From NCBI RefSeq assembly GCF_002159975.1, contig NZ_NFJR01000002.1:248001-312000 (forward strand): a stretch of 64,000 nt of DNA, in the 5' to 3' direction. The DNA comes from Barnesiella sp. An22. GTDB lineage: Bacteria > Bacteroidota > Bacteroidia > Bacteroidales > Barnesiellaceae. This document shows positions 26,802 to 37,719 of the stretch, one piece after another; within the stretch, counting starts at the first letter, position 1; every line of letters begins with the position of its first letter. The notes below the pieces were generated by a model, which was given only the letters and a program-made list of their open reading frames with translations, did not search any database and was not told the DNA's origin. The position numbers were made by a program, and so were the translations under genes.

Positions 26802-26834
26802 GCGCCTTACTTTTTACATCTAAGGCGCATTTTT
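26802..26834 (+). promoter_or_regulatory. Leader hairpin with U-tract upstream of tRNA-Glu
   Basis: GCGCCTTA (26802-26809) pairs perfectly with TAAGGCGC (26821-26828), with an 11-base loop, then A and five T. It looks like a small terminator placed between the promoter and the first tRNA, so it may be an attenuator or an RNA-processing signal. Confidence 0.6.
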
Positions 26835-26840
26835 ATCAAG

Positions 26841-26912
26841 GGCCCATTCGTCTATCGGCTAGGACGCAAGATTTTCATTCTTGAAAGAGGAGTTCGATTC
26901 TCCTATGGGCTA
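26841..26912 (+). tRNA. tRNA-Glu (anticodon UUC), copy 1
   Basis: 72 bases without encoded CCA. Acceptor GGCCCAT/ATGGGCT, D stem GTCT/GGAC, anticodon stem CAAGA/TCTTG with loop TTTTCAT (anticodon TTC), T stem AGGAG/CTCCT. Identical to the copy at 27251-27322. Confidence 0.97.
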
Positions 26913-26948
26913 CGAATATAAAAATAAAATAATTAGGAGACTATTGAG

Positions 26949-27200
26949 ATGGCAAATCATAAATCGTCGGAAAAAAGAATCAGACAAACACAAGTGAGAA
27001 ATTTGCGTAACCGTTACTACGCAAAAACTGCTCGTAACGCCGTTCGTAAATTGCGTGCTACTACTGTAAAAGAAGAGGCCGCCGCTTTGTATGTAAAAGT
27101 GAGCTCGATGTTGGACAAGCTGGCTAAGAAAAATGTAATCCACAAAAACAAAGCCGCTAACCTGAAATCGAAATTGGCTCTCCACGTCAACAAATTGTAA
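26949..27200 (+). CDS. rpsT: 30S ribosomal protein S20
   Basis: An 83-residue basic protein of the small subunit that binds 16S rRNA. It starts [15 protein letters not shown], characteristic of S20, and has the Lys-rich helical body ([19 protein letters not shown]) expected. It sits between two identical tRNA-Glu genes, 36 bases after the first and 50 before the second. All three probably come from the promoter at 26753-26783. Confidence 0.97.
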   Translation: MANHKSSEKRIRQTQVRNLRNRYYAKTARNAVRKLRATTVKEEAAALYVKVSSMLDKLAKKNVIHKNKAANLKSKLALHVNKL

Positions 27201-27250
27201 TTTCGTAGAGATTGAAAATCGGCAGGGACACCCCCGCCGGTGATAGGTAC

Positions 27251-27322
27251 GGCCCATTCGTCTATCGGCTAGGACGCAAGATTTTCATTCTTGAAAGAGG
27301 AGTTCGATTCTCCTATGGGCTA
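27251..27322 (+). tRNA. tRNA-Glu (anticodon UUC), copy 2
   Basis: Base-for-base the same 72-base gene as copy 1, on the same strand 410 bases downstream. It is followed four bases later by a strong terminator. Confidence 0.97.
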
Positions 27323-27326
27323 CTTT

Positions 27327-27361
27327 AAGAGTGCGACAGTAACGGCTGCCGCACTCTTTTT
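27327..27361 (+). terminator. Terminator of the tRNA-Glu / rpsT unit
   Basis: AAGAGTGCG (27327-27335) pairs perfectly with CGCACTCTT (27350-27358), with T residues continuing to 27361. Confidence 0.9.
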
Positions 27362-27444
27362 ATATTCGGCCGGTCGAGGAGGACCGGCGATGTGTAAAAC
27401 CCGTGGCGTTTGTCTCTGAAAGGGTGCGATTTCTTGGCGTGATA

Positions 27445-27476
27445 TTTCGTCATTCCAACTTTTTTCTCTATTTTTG
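27445..27476 (+). promoter_or_regulatory. Promoter of gyrB
   Basis: -7 TATTTTTG (27469-27476) with a near-match -33 TTTC (27445-27448), 20 bases apart. The leader is about 110 bases long before the ATG at 27593. Confidence 0.7.
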
Positions 27477-27577
27477 TTTGTTCGTGGAGAGACGGCTTTT
27501 CGAGCCGCTTCTACGGTGTTTTTCCCGTAAGGTACCGGTCTGAAAACCGGAGGAGGGAAAGACCTCAATACAAATAA

Positions 27578-29548
<1,971 letters not shown>

Positions 29549-29566
29549 TTGCTGAAACCAGATACG

Positions 29567-29606
29567 AGTCAGCCCGGTTGTTCAATATCGGGCTGACTTG
29601 GTTTAA
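29567..29606 (+). terminator. Probable terminator of gyrB
   Basis: AGTCAGCCCG (29567-29576) pairs with CGGGCTGACT (29589-29598), with outer AAACCA/TGGTTT possible. The T-tract is weak. Confidence 0.65.
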
Positions 29607-29678
29607 ATAGAGTTGTAACACTCCCCGGGCGATGCCGCGCTGCATCGGGGCCGGGGAAGAATAAAAGAGAGTCGTGTT

Positions 29679-29948
29679 ATGGAACGGAAAGCGTTGAACA
29701 GTCTCGGCTACATGGAGCTGATAGCCTTTTTTATCTTTGTGCTGTTTTTGGTCGGCGTCTATTTCGACCTCACTTGGTTGCAAGCGGCCATGGCCGTCTG
29801 TTTTGTAGGACCTGTAGCGGGTATTCTGCGCTATCCCAGGCGGTGCAAGTCGACGGGCGAGCCTTTTGTCAAGGCTCGTTTCGCCTGGTCGTTCATCACG
29901 CTCTTCCTCTATCTGGGTATGGCCTTCGGGCTGCTCAAGGTCTTTTGA
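29679..29948 (+). CDS. Small hypothetical membrane protein
   Basis: 89 residues with about three hydrophobic segments: GYMELIAFFIFVLFLVGVYF, LQAAMAVCFVGPVAGIL and WSFITLFLYLGMAFGLLKVF. A basic loop (RYPRRCKSTGEPFVKAR) lies between the last two. I do not recognise a family. It has no close partner: gyrB ends 130 bases before it and rnr begins 255 bases after it behind its own promoter. Hydrophobic pattern and codon use look like a real gene, but no function can be given. Confidence 0.7.
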   Translation: MERKALNSLGYMELIAFFIFVLFLVGVYFDLTWLQAAMAVCFVGPVAGILRYPRRCKSTGEPFVKARFAWSFITLFLYLGMAFGLLKVF

Positions 29949-30063
29949 GCTTATGTAACAACAGCGGGGGGAGTGTCGCTCTGTGCCGCGGGGTACGTGG
30001 CCGGGCGGTTGTGAAATAACACCTGTTTTTTCGCTCAAAAGTCCAGAATAAGTTCCGTTTTAG

Positions 30064-30094
30064 TTTGTTTCTACCGACGTTTTCGCTATCTTTG
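30064..30094 (+). promoter_or_regulatory. Promoter of rnr
   Basis: A perfect -33 TTTG (30064-30067) and -7 TATCTTTG (30087-30094), 19 bases apart. The transcript should start near 30101, giving a leader of about 100 bases. Confidence 0.85.
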
Positions 30095-30103
30095 GATAGT
30101 CAT

Positions 30104-30161
30104 AGGAGACGAGGCGGCAAGGCCTGCGTGAGAGTGAGGCCGTTATCGCCATCCGACTCCT
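30104..30161 (+). promoter_or_regulatory. Nested structured leader of rnr
   Basis: Three stacked pairings: AGGAG (30104-30108) with CTCCT (30157-30161), GGCG (30113-30116) with CGCC (30147-30150), and GGCCT (30121-30125) with AGGCC (30137-30141). Small internal loops separate them. It lies wholly inside the predicted 5' leader. Confidence 0.5.
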
Positions 30162-30203
30162 GCCGTTCACGATTGTTGTATATCCACATTAAACCCCTAT
30201 AAG

Positions 30204-32348
30204 ATGAAACAGACGAAGAAAAAAGATTCCAAGCGAATCAAAAAGGAAGATATGCTGGCCTTGATGGTCGAGTTCTTCAATCAGGACAGAAAGCGGGCGT
30301 TTAATTACAAACAGGTCGCTCATGGGGTTGGGGCCAAGACTACGCCCCAGAAACAGATGGTGTTCCAGTTGCTCGAGGGCATGGCCGAGCAGAACTTCCT
30401 GATCGAGGTCTCGCCCGGCAAATACAAGGCCAACAGCCGGGGCACCGAGGTGGTAGGCCGTTTCGAACGTCGTTCGAACGGTAAGAATCATGTCATTACC
30501 GACGACGAAGAGTCGATTTTCATTGCCGAGCGCAACTCGATGCACGCCATGGACGGCGACCGGGTGCGGGTGCTGGTCTATGCCAAGCGCAAGGGCCACG
30601 ATGCCGAGGGCGAAGTGGTCGAGATTATCGAAAAGAATCCGCAGACCTTTGTGGGTACACTCGAGGTGCAGAAGCACTTTGCCTTCCTGCTTACCGACAA
30701 CAAGGTGCTGGCCAACGACATATTCATTCCCAAGAATGCCCTCAAGGGGGGCAAGACGGGCGACAAGGCGGTGGTGCGCATCACCGAGTGGCCCGACCGG
30801 GCACGAAATCCCTATGGCGAGGTTATCGACATTCTGGGACCGGCCGGTGAGAACAATACCGAGATTCATGCTATCCTGGCCGAGTTCGGGTTGCCCTATC
30901 GCTACCCCGAGGCTGTGGAGAAGGCGGCCAACAAGATACCCGACACCATTACGCCCGAGGAGATTGCCGCTCGTGAGGACTTCAGAGAGGTGACCACCTT
31001 TACCATCGACCCCAAGGATGCCAAGGACTTCGACGACGCCCTGTCGATTCGTCGTCTCGACAACGGCCATTGGGAGGTAGGCGTGCACATTGCCGATGTG
31101 AGCTACTATGTGAAGCCCGGCAGCATCATCGACAAGGAGGCCGAGCACCGCGGTACGTCGGTCTATCTGGTCGACCGTGTGGTACCCATGTTGCCCGAGC
31201 GGTTGTGCAACGACGTCTGCTCGCTGCGCCCCGATGAAGAGAAGCTCACCTTCTCGTGCATCTTCGAGCTGAACGACGAGGCCGAGGTACAGAAGTCGCA
31301 CATCGCCCGCACCGTCATTCGGTCGAACCGCCGCTTTGCCTACGAAGAGGCACAGGCCGTCATCGAGACCGGCGAGGGTGATTACAAGGAAGAGATACTT
31401 ACGTTGAACGACCTGGCTCAGAAACTGCGCAAACGGCGTTTCGAGCACGGCTCCATCAACTTCGACCGTCACGAGGTGAAGTTCGACATCGACGAGAACG
31501 GCAAGCCCATAGGGGTCTACTTCAAGGTATCGAAGGAGGCCAACAAGCTCATCGAGGAGTTCATGTTGCTGGCCAACCGTACGGTGGCCGAGTTTGTGGG
31601 CAAGCCCAAGGATGGCCGCAAACCCAAAGCCTTTGTCTATCGTGTACACGACCTGCCCGACCCCGACAAGATGTCGTCGTTTGCTGCCTTCATCACCCGC
31701 TTCGGCTACAAAATCAAGACCGAGGGCAGCAAGAGCGACCTGTCGAAAGGCATCAACAGCCTGCTGGCCAAGGTGCAGGGACGTCCCGAAGAGAACCTGG
31801 TAGAGACCATTGCCATACGGGCCATGGCCAAGGCCATCTATACGACAGTCAATATCGGCCACTACGGACTGGCTTTTGACTACTATACCCACTTTACATC
31901 GCCCATACGCCGGTATCCCGACCTGATGGTACACCGGCTGCTCGAGCGCTACATGGCCGGCGGCCGCAGCGTGAATGTGCAGGCGCTGGAGGATGAGTGC
32001 GAACACGCTTCGGATATGGAACAGCTCGCTGCCAGTGCCGAGCGTGCCTCGATCAAGTACAAGCAGGTCGAGTACATGAGCGAGCGGTTGGGACAGGAGT
32101 ACGACGGTGTCATCTCGGGCATTACCGAGTGGGGACTGTATGTCGAAATCAACGAGAACAAGTGCGAGGGGCTGGTACCCATACGCGACCTCGAGGACGA
32201 TTACTACGAGTTCGACGAGAAGAACTACTGCCTCATGGGGCGCCGTACCCACCGCATCTATCGGCTGGGCGATCCCATCCGCATCAAGGTGGCTCGGGCC
32301 AACCTCGAGCGCAAGCAGCTCGACTTTGCGCTGGCCGAGCAGCAATAG
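30204..32348 (+). CDS. rnr: Ribonuclease R
   Basis: A 3'-5' exoribonuclease that degrades structured RNA. The 714 residues show a winged-helix-like N-terminus, two cold-shock-like domains, the RNB catalytic domain with the acidic set DPKDAKDFDDALS near 269-281, and the RNB signature HYGLAFDYYTHFTSPIRRYPDLMVHRLL. A C-terminal S1 domain follows (EYDGVISGITEWGLYVEI, about 633-650). The Lys/Arg-rich tail of the enterobacterial enzyme is absent. It has its own promoter, structured leader and terminator. Confidence 0.96.
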   Translation: MKQTKKKDSKRIKKEDMLALMVEFFNQDRKRAFNYKQVAHGVGAKTTPQKQMVFQLLEGMAEQNFLIEVSPGKYKANSRGTEVVGRFERRSNGKNHVITDDEESIFIAERNSMHAMDGDRVRVLVYAKRKGHDAEGEVVEIIEKNPQTFVGTLEVQKHFAFLLTDNKVLANDIFIPKNALKGGKTGDKAVVRITEWPDRARNPYGEVIDILGPAGENNTEIHAILAEFGLPYRYPEAVEKAANKIPDTITPEEIAAREDFREVTTFTIDPKDAKDFDDALSIRRLDNGHWEVGVHIADVSYYVKPGSIIDKEAEHRGTSVYLVDRVVPMLPERLCNDVCSLRPDEEKLTFSCIFELNDEAEVQKSHIARTVIRSNRRFAYEEAQAVIETGEGDYKEEILTLNDLAQKLRKRRFEHGSINFDRHEVKFDIDENGKPIGVYFKVSKEANKLIEEFMLLANRTVAEFVGKPKDGRKPKAFVYRVHDLPDPDKMSSFAAFITRFGYKIKTEGSKSDLSKGINSLLAKVQGRPEENLVETIAIRAMAKAIYTTVNIGHYGLAFDYYTHFTSPIRRYPDLMVHRLLERYMAGGRSVNVQALEDECEHASDMEQLAASAERASIKYKQVEYMSERLGQEYDGVISGITEWGLYVEINENKCEGLVPIRDLEDDYYEFDEKNYCLMGRRTHRIYRLGDPIRIKVARANLERKQLDFALAEQQ

Positions 32349-32373
32349 CCGGGTTGGGCGAAATCGAATTTTC

Positions 32374-32420
32374 ACGGAGTCGGGCAAGGCGTTTACGCCC
32401 TGCCGGGCTCCGTTTTATTT
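32374..32420 (+). terminator. Terminator of rnr
   Basis: ACGGAG (32374-32379) pairs with CTCCGT (32408-32413). Inner GGCA/TGCC and GGCG/CGCC extend the stem. TTTATTTCTT follows. Confidence 0.85.
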
Positions 32421-32473
32421 CTTAAAAAGGTCGTAAAAAGGGAGTTATTCTTTTTTTACTCTTTTTTTAGCGT

Positions 32474-32481
32474 TATCTTTG
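32474..32481 (+). promoter_or_regulatory. -7 promoter box for parE-coaD-ctp
   Basis: TATCTTTG, 38 bases before the ATG at 32520. The upstream region is T-rich but without a clean TTTG. A small hairpin (GCCGG/CCGGC, about 32490-32506) lies in the leader. Confidence 0.55.
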
Positions 32482-32519
32482 TGTGGAAAGCCGGTACAGA
32501 GCCGGCAGGATAGAATTTT

Positions 32520-34385
32520 ATGGAAGAAAATACACATGTAAATATCGACTTGGAATATGGCTCCGACGCCATCAAGACCCTCGACTGGAAAGAGCACATC
32601 CGTCGCCGTCCCGGTATGTATATCGGCAAGCTGGGCGACGGCTCGCACGCCGACGACGGCATCTATGTGCTGCTGAAAGAGGTGCTCGACAATGCGCTCG
32701 ACGAGCATATGATGGGCTTTGGCAAACAGATAGTCGTGGAGATTTCGCCCGAAGTGGTTTCGGTGCGCGACTACGGCCGGGGTATCCCTCTCGACAAGGT
32801 GCGCGACGTATCGTCGAAAATGAACACCGGCGGTAAATACGACTCCAAGGCCTTCAAGAAGTCGGTGGGGTTGAACGGCGTGGGTATCAAGGCGGTGAAT
32901 GCCTTGTCGTCGAGTTTCTTCATCCAGTCGTATCGCGACGGCATGAGCAACTCGGTGAGCTATGCCCGGGGCGAAGTCATCTCGGAGAGCGGCCTCACGC
33001 CTACCGACGAGCTCAACGGCACGCTGGTGCAGTTTGCCCCCGATAATACCATATTCAAGAACTATGCCTATCGCGAGGAGCTGATTGTGCCGCTGCTCAA
33101 GAACTATGTGTTCCTGAACACGGGGCTCACCATCTTGCTGAACGGGCGTAGATACCACTCGCGCAACGGTCTGGTCGACCTGCTCAACGAGAACATGACC
33201 ACCGATCCGCTCTATCCCATCATTCACCTGTCGGGGACCGACATCGAGGTGGTCATCACCCACGGTAACCAGTATGGCGAAGAGTACTACTCGTTTGTCA
33301 ACGGGCAGCACACCACCCAGGGCGGTACCCACTTGACCGCCTTCAGAGAGTCGGTGTCGCGTACCATCAAGGAGTTTTACAACAAGAATTTCGAGTATAC
33401 CGACATTCGCAACGGTATGGTGGCCGCCATCAGCATCAAGGTAGAGGAGCCGGTGTTCGAGTCGCAGACCAAGACCAAACTGGGCTCGAAAGACATGGGC
33501 CCCGAAGGACCTACGGTGGCCAAGTTTATCGGCGACTTCCTGAAGAAGGAGCTGGACAACTACCTGCACAAGCACGGCGATGTGGCCGAGGTGATGCTGA
33601 AAAAGATATTGGCCTCGGAGAAGGAGCGCAAGGCTATTGCCGGGGTGACGAAGCTGGCCCGCGAACGGGCCAAGAAGGCGAGCCTCAACAACCGCAAGTT
33701 GCGCGACTGCCGCATACACTACAACGATGCGAAGGGCGACCGGCGCGACGAGAGTTGCATATTCATTACCGAGGGCGACTCGGCCAGCGGCTCGATTACC
33801 AAGATTCGCAACGTAGAGACTCAGGCCGTATTCTCGCTGCGGGGGAAGCCCCTCAACACCTACGGCCTCACCCAGAAGGTGGTGTATGAAAACGAGGAGT
33901 TCAACCTGTTGCAGGCGGCTCTCAATATCGAGGAGGGTATCGAGGGGTTGCGCTACAACAAGGTGATTATCGCTACCGATGCCGATGTCGACGGCATGCA
34001 CATACGTCTGCTGATGATTACCTTCCTCCTGCAGTTCTTCCCCGACCTGATCAAGAAGGGGCATGTCTATATTTTGCAGACCCCCCTCTTCAGGGTGCGC
34101 AACAAGAAGGAGACCTACTATTGTTATAGCGACGAAGAGCGTATCGCTGCCATCGAGAAGTGCGGGGCCAATCCCGAGGTGACTCGATTCAAAGGGTTGG
34201 GCGAGATTTCGCCCGAGGAGTTCCGCCAGTTCATCGGCCCCGATATGCGCCTCGACCAAGTATCGTTGCGAAAAGAAGACCTGGTGAAAGACCTGCTCGA
34301 GTTTTACATGGGCAAGAACACCATGGAGCGACAAAATTTTATTGTACAAAATCTGGTTATAGAAGATGACACCAACCTCGTCTAA
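32520..34385 (+). CDS. parE: DNA topoisomerase IV subunit B
   Basis: 621 residues of the GyrB/ParE family. GHKL motifs are [28 protein letters not shown] and [13 protein letters not shown]. The Toprim domain has [10 protein letters not shown] near 416-425 and DADVDGMHI near 487-495. The divergent sequence from the gyrB in this window (for example DSASGSI instead of DSAGGSA, and [14 protein letters not shown] at the end) points to ParE, which decatenates chromosomes with ParC. The last 20 bases overlap the coaD start. No parC lies downstream. Confidence 0.93.
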   Translation: MEENTHVNIDLEYGSDAIKTLDWKEHIRRRPGMYIGKLGDGSHADDGIYVLLKEVLDNALDEHMMGFGKQIVVEISPEVVSVRDYGRGIPLDKVRDVSSKMNTGGKYDSKAFKKSVGLNGVGIKAVNALSSSFFIQSYRDGMSNSVSYARGEVISESGLTPTDELNGTLVQFAPDNTIFKNYAYREELIVPLLKNYVFLNTGLTILLNGRRYHSRNGLVDLLNENMTTDPLYPIIHLSGTDIEVVITHGNQYGEEYYSFVNGQHTTQGGTHLTAFRESVSRTIKEFYNKNFEYTDIRNGMVAAISIKVEEPVFESQTKTKLGSKDMGPEGPTVAKFIGDFLKKELDNYLHKHGDVAEVMLKKILASEKERKAIAGVTKLARERAKKASLNNRKLRDCRIHYNDAKGDRRDESCIFITEGDSASGSITKIRNVETQAVFSLRGKPLNTYGLTQKVVYENEEFNLLQAALNIEEGIEGLRYNKVIIATDADVDGMHIRLLMITFLLQFFPDLIKKGHVYILQTPLFRVRNKKETYYCYSDEERIAAIEKCGANPEVTRFKGLGEISPEEFRQFIGPDMRLDQVSLRKEDLVKDLLEFYMGKNTMERQNFIVQNLVIEDDTNLV

Positions 34386-34839
34386 ACGAATCGCCGTATT
34401 TCCCGGGACTTTCGACCCCTTTACCATCGGCCACATGTCGATTGTAAACCGCGGGCTCGAACTGCTCGACGAAGTGGTGATTGCCATCGGTATCAACGAC
34501 TCGAAACGCACCTATTTTACGGTGGAGCAGCGGCTCGACATGCTGCGCGACTTCTTCCGCGACAATCCCCGCGTGCGGGTTGTCTCGTACGACAGCCTCA
34601 CCATCGACCTGGCCAGGGAGTGGAATGCCCGGTTTATCTTGCGGGGCATCCGGTCGGTCAACGATTTTGAGTATGAAAAGACGATTGCCGACGTAAATCG
34701 CAAGCTCTCGGGCGTAGAGACCATCATTCTGTTTACCGAACCCGAGCTGACCCACGTCAGCTCCACCATCGTGCGCGAGCTCTTGCGCTTCGGTCACAGT
34801 GTAGACGAGTTTGTACCCAAGGGTTTGAAACTGGTATAA
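34366..34839 (+). CDS. coaD: Phosphopantetheine adenylyltransferase
   Basis: CoaD makes dephospho-CoA from 4'-phosphopantetheine and ATP, the penultimate CoA step. The 157 residues carry the nucleotidyltransferase motif [10 protein letters not shown] (14-23), [13 protein letters not shown] for substrate binding, and [12 protein letters not shown] at the end, corresponding to the ISST-type motif. The start overlaps the last 20 bases of parE in another frame, so translation is probably coupled. Confidence 0.96.
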   Translation: MTPTSSKRIAVFPGTFDPFTIGHMSIVNRGLELLDEVVIAIGINDSKRTYFTVEQRLDMLRDFFRDNPRVRVVSYDSLTIDLAREWNARFILRGIRSVNDFEYEKTIADVNRKLSGVETIILFTEPELTHVSSTIVRELLRFGHSVDEFVPKGLKLV

Positions 34840-34853
34840 TTTGACAACAAACG

Positions 34854-36446
34854 ATGAAAAGACTGTTTTTTGCAATACTCCTGCTGGCCGTGACCGCAGG
34901 AGCCGTACGGGCGCAGGGCCAGAGTGAAGGCATGCGCAAACTGAGTCTGGCCGATTTTGCCATCACCAACCTCTATGTCGACGAGGTCGACGAAGCGAAG
35001 TTGGTCGAGGATGGCATACGGGGTATGCTCGAGAAACTCGACCCCCATTCGACCTATACGACTGCCGAGGAGACCAAGGAGATGAACGAACCGTTGCAGG
35101 GCAACTTCAGCGGCATCGGCATTCAGTTCAACATGAACCGCGACACGCTGTATGTGATACAGACCATCGTGGGGGGCCCCTCGGAGAAGGTGGGCATCTT
35201 GGCGGGCGACCGCATCGTCTCGGTCAACGACACGGTGATTGCCGGGGTGAAGATGAAAAATACCGACATTATGAAACGCTTGCGCGGCGAGGCCGGCACG
35301 GTGGTGCGGGTGAGTGTGTTGCGCAAGGGGGTGAAGGAGCCCATCGAGTTCAGAATCGTACGCGACAAGATACCCATTTACAGCATCGATGCCTCGTATA
35401 TGGCCGACAAGGAGACGGGCTACATAAGGGTGAGCCGTTTTGCCGCCACGACCGACAAGGAGTTTTCCGATGCGCTCAAGGCATTGAAAAAGAAGGGTAT
35501 GAAAAACCTTATTGTCGACCTTCAGGGTAACGGAGGCGGATACCTGGTGAGCGCTATCGGCATGGCCGACGAGTTTCTCGACGACGGGCAGTCGATTGTC
35601 TATACCGAGGGGCGCCGTTCGCCTCGCGACGATGCCTTTGCCACCAAACAGGGGCTGTTCCAGAAAGGGAAACTGGTGCTGCTGGTCGATGAGAGTTCGG
35701 CTTCGGCCAGCGAAATTCTGTCGGGAGCCGTGCAGGATTGGGACCGTGGCGTGATTGTCGGTCGCCGCACCTTCGGCAAGGGTCTGGTACAACGGCCTAT
35801 TCCCTTCCCCGACGGTTCGATGATACGTCTGACCGTAGCCCGCTACTATACCCCGGCAGGGCGCAGCATCCAGAAACCCTACGACAAGGGACACGAGGCC
35901 TACGAGCGGGAGTTGCTCGACCGTTTCAACCACGGCGAACTCATCTATACCGACAGTATTCATTTCCCCGACTCGCTGCAATATCAGACCTTGAAGAGCA
36001 AGCGTATCGTCTACGGTGGCGGGGGAATCATGCCCGATGTATTTGTGCCGCTCGACACTACCATCTATACCGATTTTCACCGCGATCTGCTGGCCAAGGG
36101 GGTATTGAACCAGTATCCTATCAACTACCTCGACAAGCACCGCAAGGAGCTGACGAGCCGTTACAAGAATGTGGAGCAGTTTGTCGAGGGCTTCACGGTG
36201 ACTGACGAGATGCTTGCCGACCTGCTGAAGATGGGCGAGGCCGAGAAGGTGAAGTATGACGAGGAGCAGTACCGGAAGTCGCGCAATCTCATAGCCTTGC
36301 AGGTCAAGGCGCTCGTCGCTCGTGACATGTTCGACACGGCGGCCTATTTCCGCATTATGAACCCCGAGAATCCCTCGTTTGTCAGGGCGATGGCGATTAT
36401 CCACGACGATGCCGAGTATAACCGATTGCTCCAACCTCGGGAGTAA
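34854..36446 (+). CDS. S41 carboxy-terminal processing protease, exported
   Basis: 530 residues with a signal peptide (cleavage near VRAQG). An N-terminal helical region is followed by a PDZ domain at about 75-165 (GIGIQFNMNRDTLYVIQTI ... AGDRIVSVNDT), then the S41 protease core. The catalytic pair is Ser284 (in ESSASASEIL) and Lys309 (in TFGKGLVQ), spaced 25 residues as in the E. coli tail-specific protease. It likely trims or degrades periplasmic proteins from their C-termini. It is the last gene of parE-coaD-ctp (14-base gap) before a strong terminator. Confidence 0.93.
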   Translation: MKRLFFAILLLAVTAGAVRAQGQSEGMRKLSLADFAITNLYVDEVDEAKLVEDGIRGMLEKLDPHSTYTTAEETKEMNEPLQGNFSGIGIQFNMNRDTLYVIQTIVGGPSEKVGILAGDRIVSVNDTVIAGVKMKNTDIMKRLRGEAGTVVRVSVLRKGVKEPIEFRIVRDKIPIYSIDASYMADKETGYIRVSRFAATTDKEFSDALKALKKKGMKNLIVDLQGNGGGYLVSAIGMADEFLDDGQSIVYTEGRRSPRDDAFATKQGLFQKGKLVLLVDESSASASEILSGAVQDWDRGVIVGRRTFGKGLVQRPIPFPDGSMIRLTVARYYTPAGRSIQKPYDKGHEAYERELLDRFNHGELIYTDSIHFPDSLQYQTLKSKRIVYGGGGIMPDVFVPLDTTIYTDFHRDLLAKGVLNQYPINYLDKHRKELTSRYKNVEQFVEGFTVTDEMLADLLKMGEAEKVKYDEEQYRKSRNLIALQVKALVARDMFDTAAYFRIMNPENPSFVRAMAIIHDDAEYNRLLQPRE

Positions 36447-36463
36447 TCGGTAGCCACACCATA

Positions 36464-36512
36464 ATCAAGCGGAGCGGATGAGTCATTGACTCTTCCGCTC
36501 CGCTTGGTTTTT
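36464..36512. terminator. Bidirectional terminator between convergent genes
   Basis: CAAGCGGAGCGGA (36466-36478) pairs with TCCGCTCCGCTTG (36494-36506), followed by five T on the forward strand. It serves the protease gene and, read in reverse, the acyltransferase at 36533. Confidence 0.88.
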
Positions 36513-36532
36513 ATCTCATACGATACGATGGA

Positions 36533-37516
36533 CTATCGTCTCTTCCCCACAGCCCAGGGGATATACTTGTTCACTACCGGAATGAGCAGGTAGATGACGA
36601 GCAGGGTGAGGGCGAGGGCAATGGCTCCGGCCAGCAGGTCGGGCTTGCCGGTGATGGCACAGGCTATCGGTTGCAGGGGTGCCAGCAGGATGACGTGGAT
36701 GCCCATGATGAGCAGCGACGATTCGCCGCAGGTACGCACAAAACGGGCCAACGGCGAGCGGTTGCCCTCGGCATAAGAGAGGAGGGCAAGGAGGGCCGCA
36801 AAGAGGGCAAAGAACTTGACCAGCGAGAGTACCGGCCACTCGACCGGCAGGTATTGCACGGCTATGAACAGTGCCAGCCCGAGGAGTGCCACGAGGTATC
36901 GGTGTGAACTGCGGGCCAGGTATCGGGCCAGCGGCAGCCCGAAGAGGTTGCCGGCGATGAAGTAGGGCAGACTCTCGAGAGCTACGTTGACCATGAATAG
37001 GGTGCGCCACTCTTCGATAGCCGGGTAGCCAGCGTAGATGACGGCTATTACGAGCAGGAACCAGAGGGTGCGATGCCGCTGCGGAATGAGTCGGTTCAAT
37101 ACCCAGAAGATAAGCTGCATCACGAAGAGGCAGACCAGGAACCACAACGGAATATTGACCGAGAGGTAGAGCGACCCGCTGTCGATGGTGAAGAGTTGCA
37201 GCACGGCACTCCAGTCGAACCCGTGCAGCGTGTGGTGGTGAGCTACATGGAAGAGCAGCCGGGCGAGAAAAGAGAAGAGATAGAAGACGAGAAAGGGAAC
37301 GAGTATCGTCCTCACCCGCTTCTTCAGGAAGGGGACGAAGGGTTCGTCCTTGAAAAAGGTACCCGACAGGATGAAGAAGATGGCGCTGATGAGAATCAGG
37401 TCGCACCAATGGGGGTGGACGGTGTGTTTCCACACGATACCCACGATAGCAAGACCTTTGAGCAGGTCGATGCTGTCGATGCGCTTCTTGTGTATCTGGG
37501 GTACAGGTTTTTCCAT
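36533..37516 (-). CDS. Acyltransferase family 3 membrane protein
   Basis: 327 residues with about ten membrane segments, matching the acyltransferase-3 family (OafA/WecH-like). The N-terminal signature is present: DLLKGLAIVGIVWKHTVHP, with the conserved basic and His residues after the first helix, and FFILSGTFFK, equivalent to the family FFxxSG motif. Such proteins O-acylate sugars or peptidoglycan using acyl-CoA. The acceptor is unknown. It lies alone, with tandem repeated promoter sequences upstream and a shared terminator downstream. Confidence 0.9.
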   Translation of the reverse strand: MEKPVPQIHKKRIDSIDLLKGLAIVGIVWKHTVHPHWCDLILISAIFFILSGTFFKDEPFVPFLKKRVRTILVPFLVFYLFSFLARLLFHVAHHHTLHGFDWSAVLQLFTIDSGSLYLSVNIPLWFLVCLFVMQLIFWVLNRLIPQRHRTLWFLLVIAVIYAGYPAIEEWRTLFMVNVALESLPYFIAGNLFGLPLARYLARSSHRYLVALLGLALFIAVQYLPVEWPVLSLVKFFALFAALLALLSYAEGNRSPLARFVRTCGESSLLIMGIHVILLAPLQPIACAITGKPDLLAGAIALALTLLVIYLLIPVVNKYIPWAVGKRR

Positions 37517-37535
37517 CTCTTGCGGTTGAACGGTG

Positions 37536-37561
37536 CAAAGATAGTGAAAGGTGAGAGCAGA
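37536..37561 (-). repeat. 26-bp promoter repeat, copy 1
   Basis: Identical over 26 bases to 37609-37634. Each copy contains, on the reverse strand, a -7 box TATCTTTG (here 37536-37543), 20 bases before the acyltransferase start. A -33-like CTTG sits at 37566-37569, inside the inverted repeat TCAAGT-TT-ACTTGA (37565-37578). Confidence 0.8.
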
Positions 37562-37608
37562 AAGTCAAGTTTACTTGAACTTTATGCAGAACCGAATCTT
37601 ATCTTCTA

Positions 37609-37634
37609 CAAAGATAGTGAAAGGTGAGAGCAGA
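37609..37634 (-). repeat. 26-bp promoter repeat, copy 2
   Basis: Second exact copy, 73 bases upstream of the first. It gives a complete reverse-strand promoter: -7 TATCTTTG (37609-37616) and -33 TTTG (37637-37640), 20 bases apart. Confidence 0.8.
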
Positions 37635-37719
37635 GGCAAATGAAAACCTTGTTTTCAAATTTGACCATGCCGAACCGCATCCTTTCTTATGGACAGATAG
37701 TACAAATAAGACAAATATA

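Noticed and set aside
26841-27322. tRNA-Glu direct repeats as attachment sites of an integrated element
   Set aside because: Only rpsT lies between them, both copies are full genes, and no integrase is near.
27320-27568. A small reverse open frame upstream of gyrB
   Set aside because: It overlaps the terminator and gyrB promoter and has no recognisable features.
30189-32387. A 732-codon open frame antisense to rnr
   Set aside because: Shadow of rnr through rare-codon avoidance.
32445-34511. A 688-codon open frame antisense to parE
   Set aside because: Shadow of parE; no promoter or family signal on that strand.
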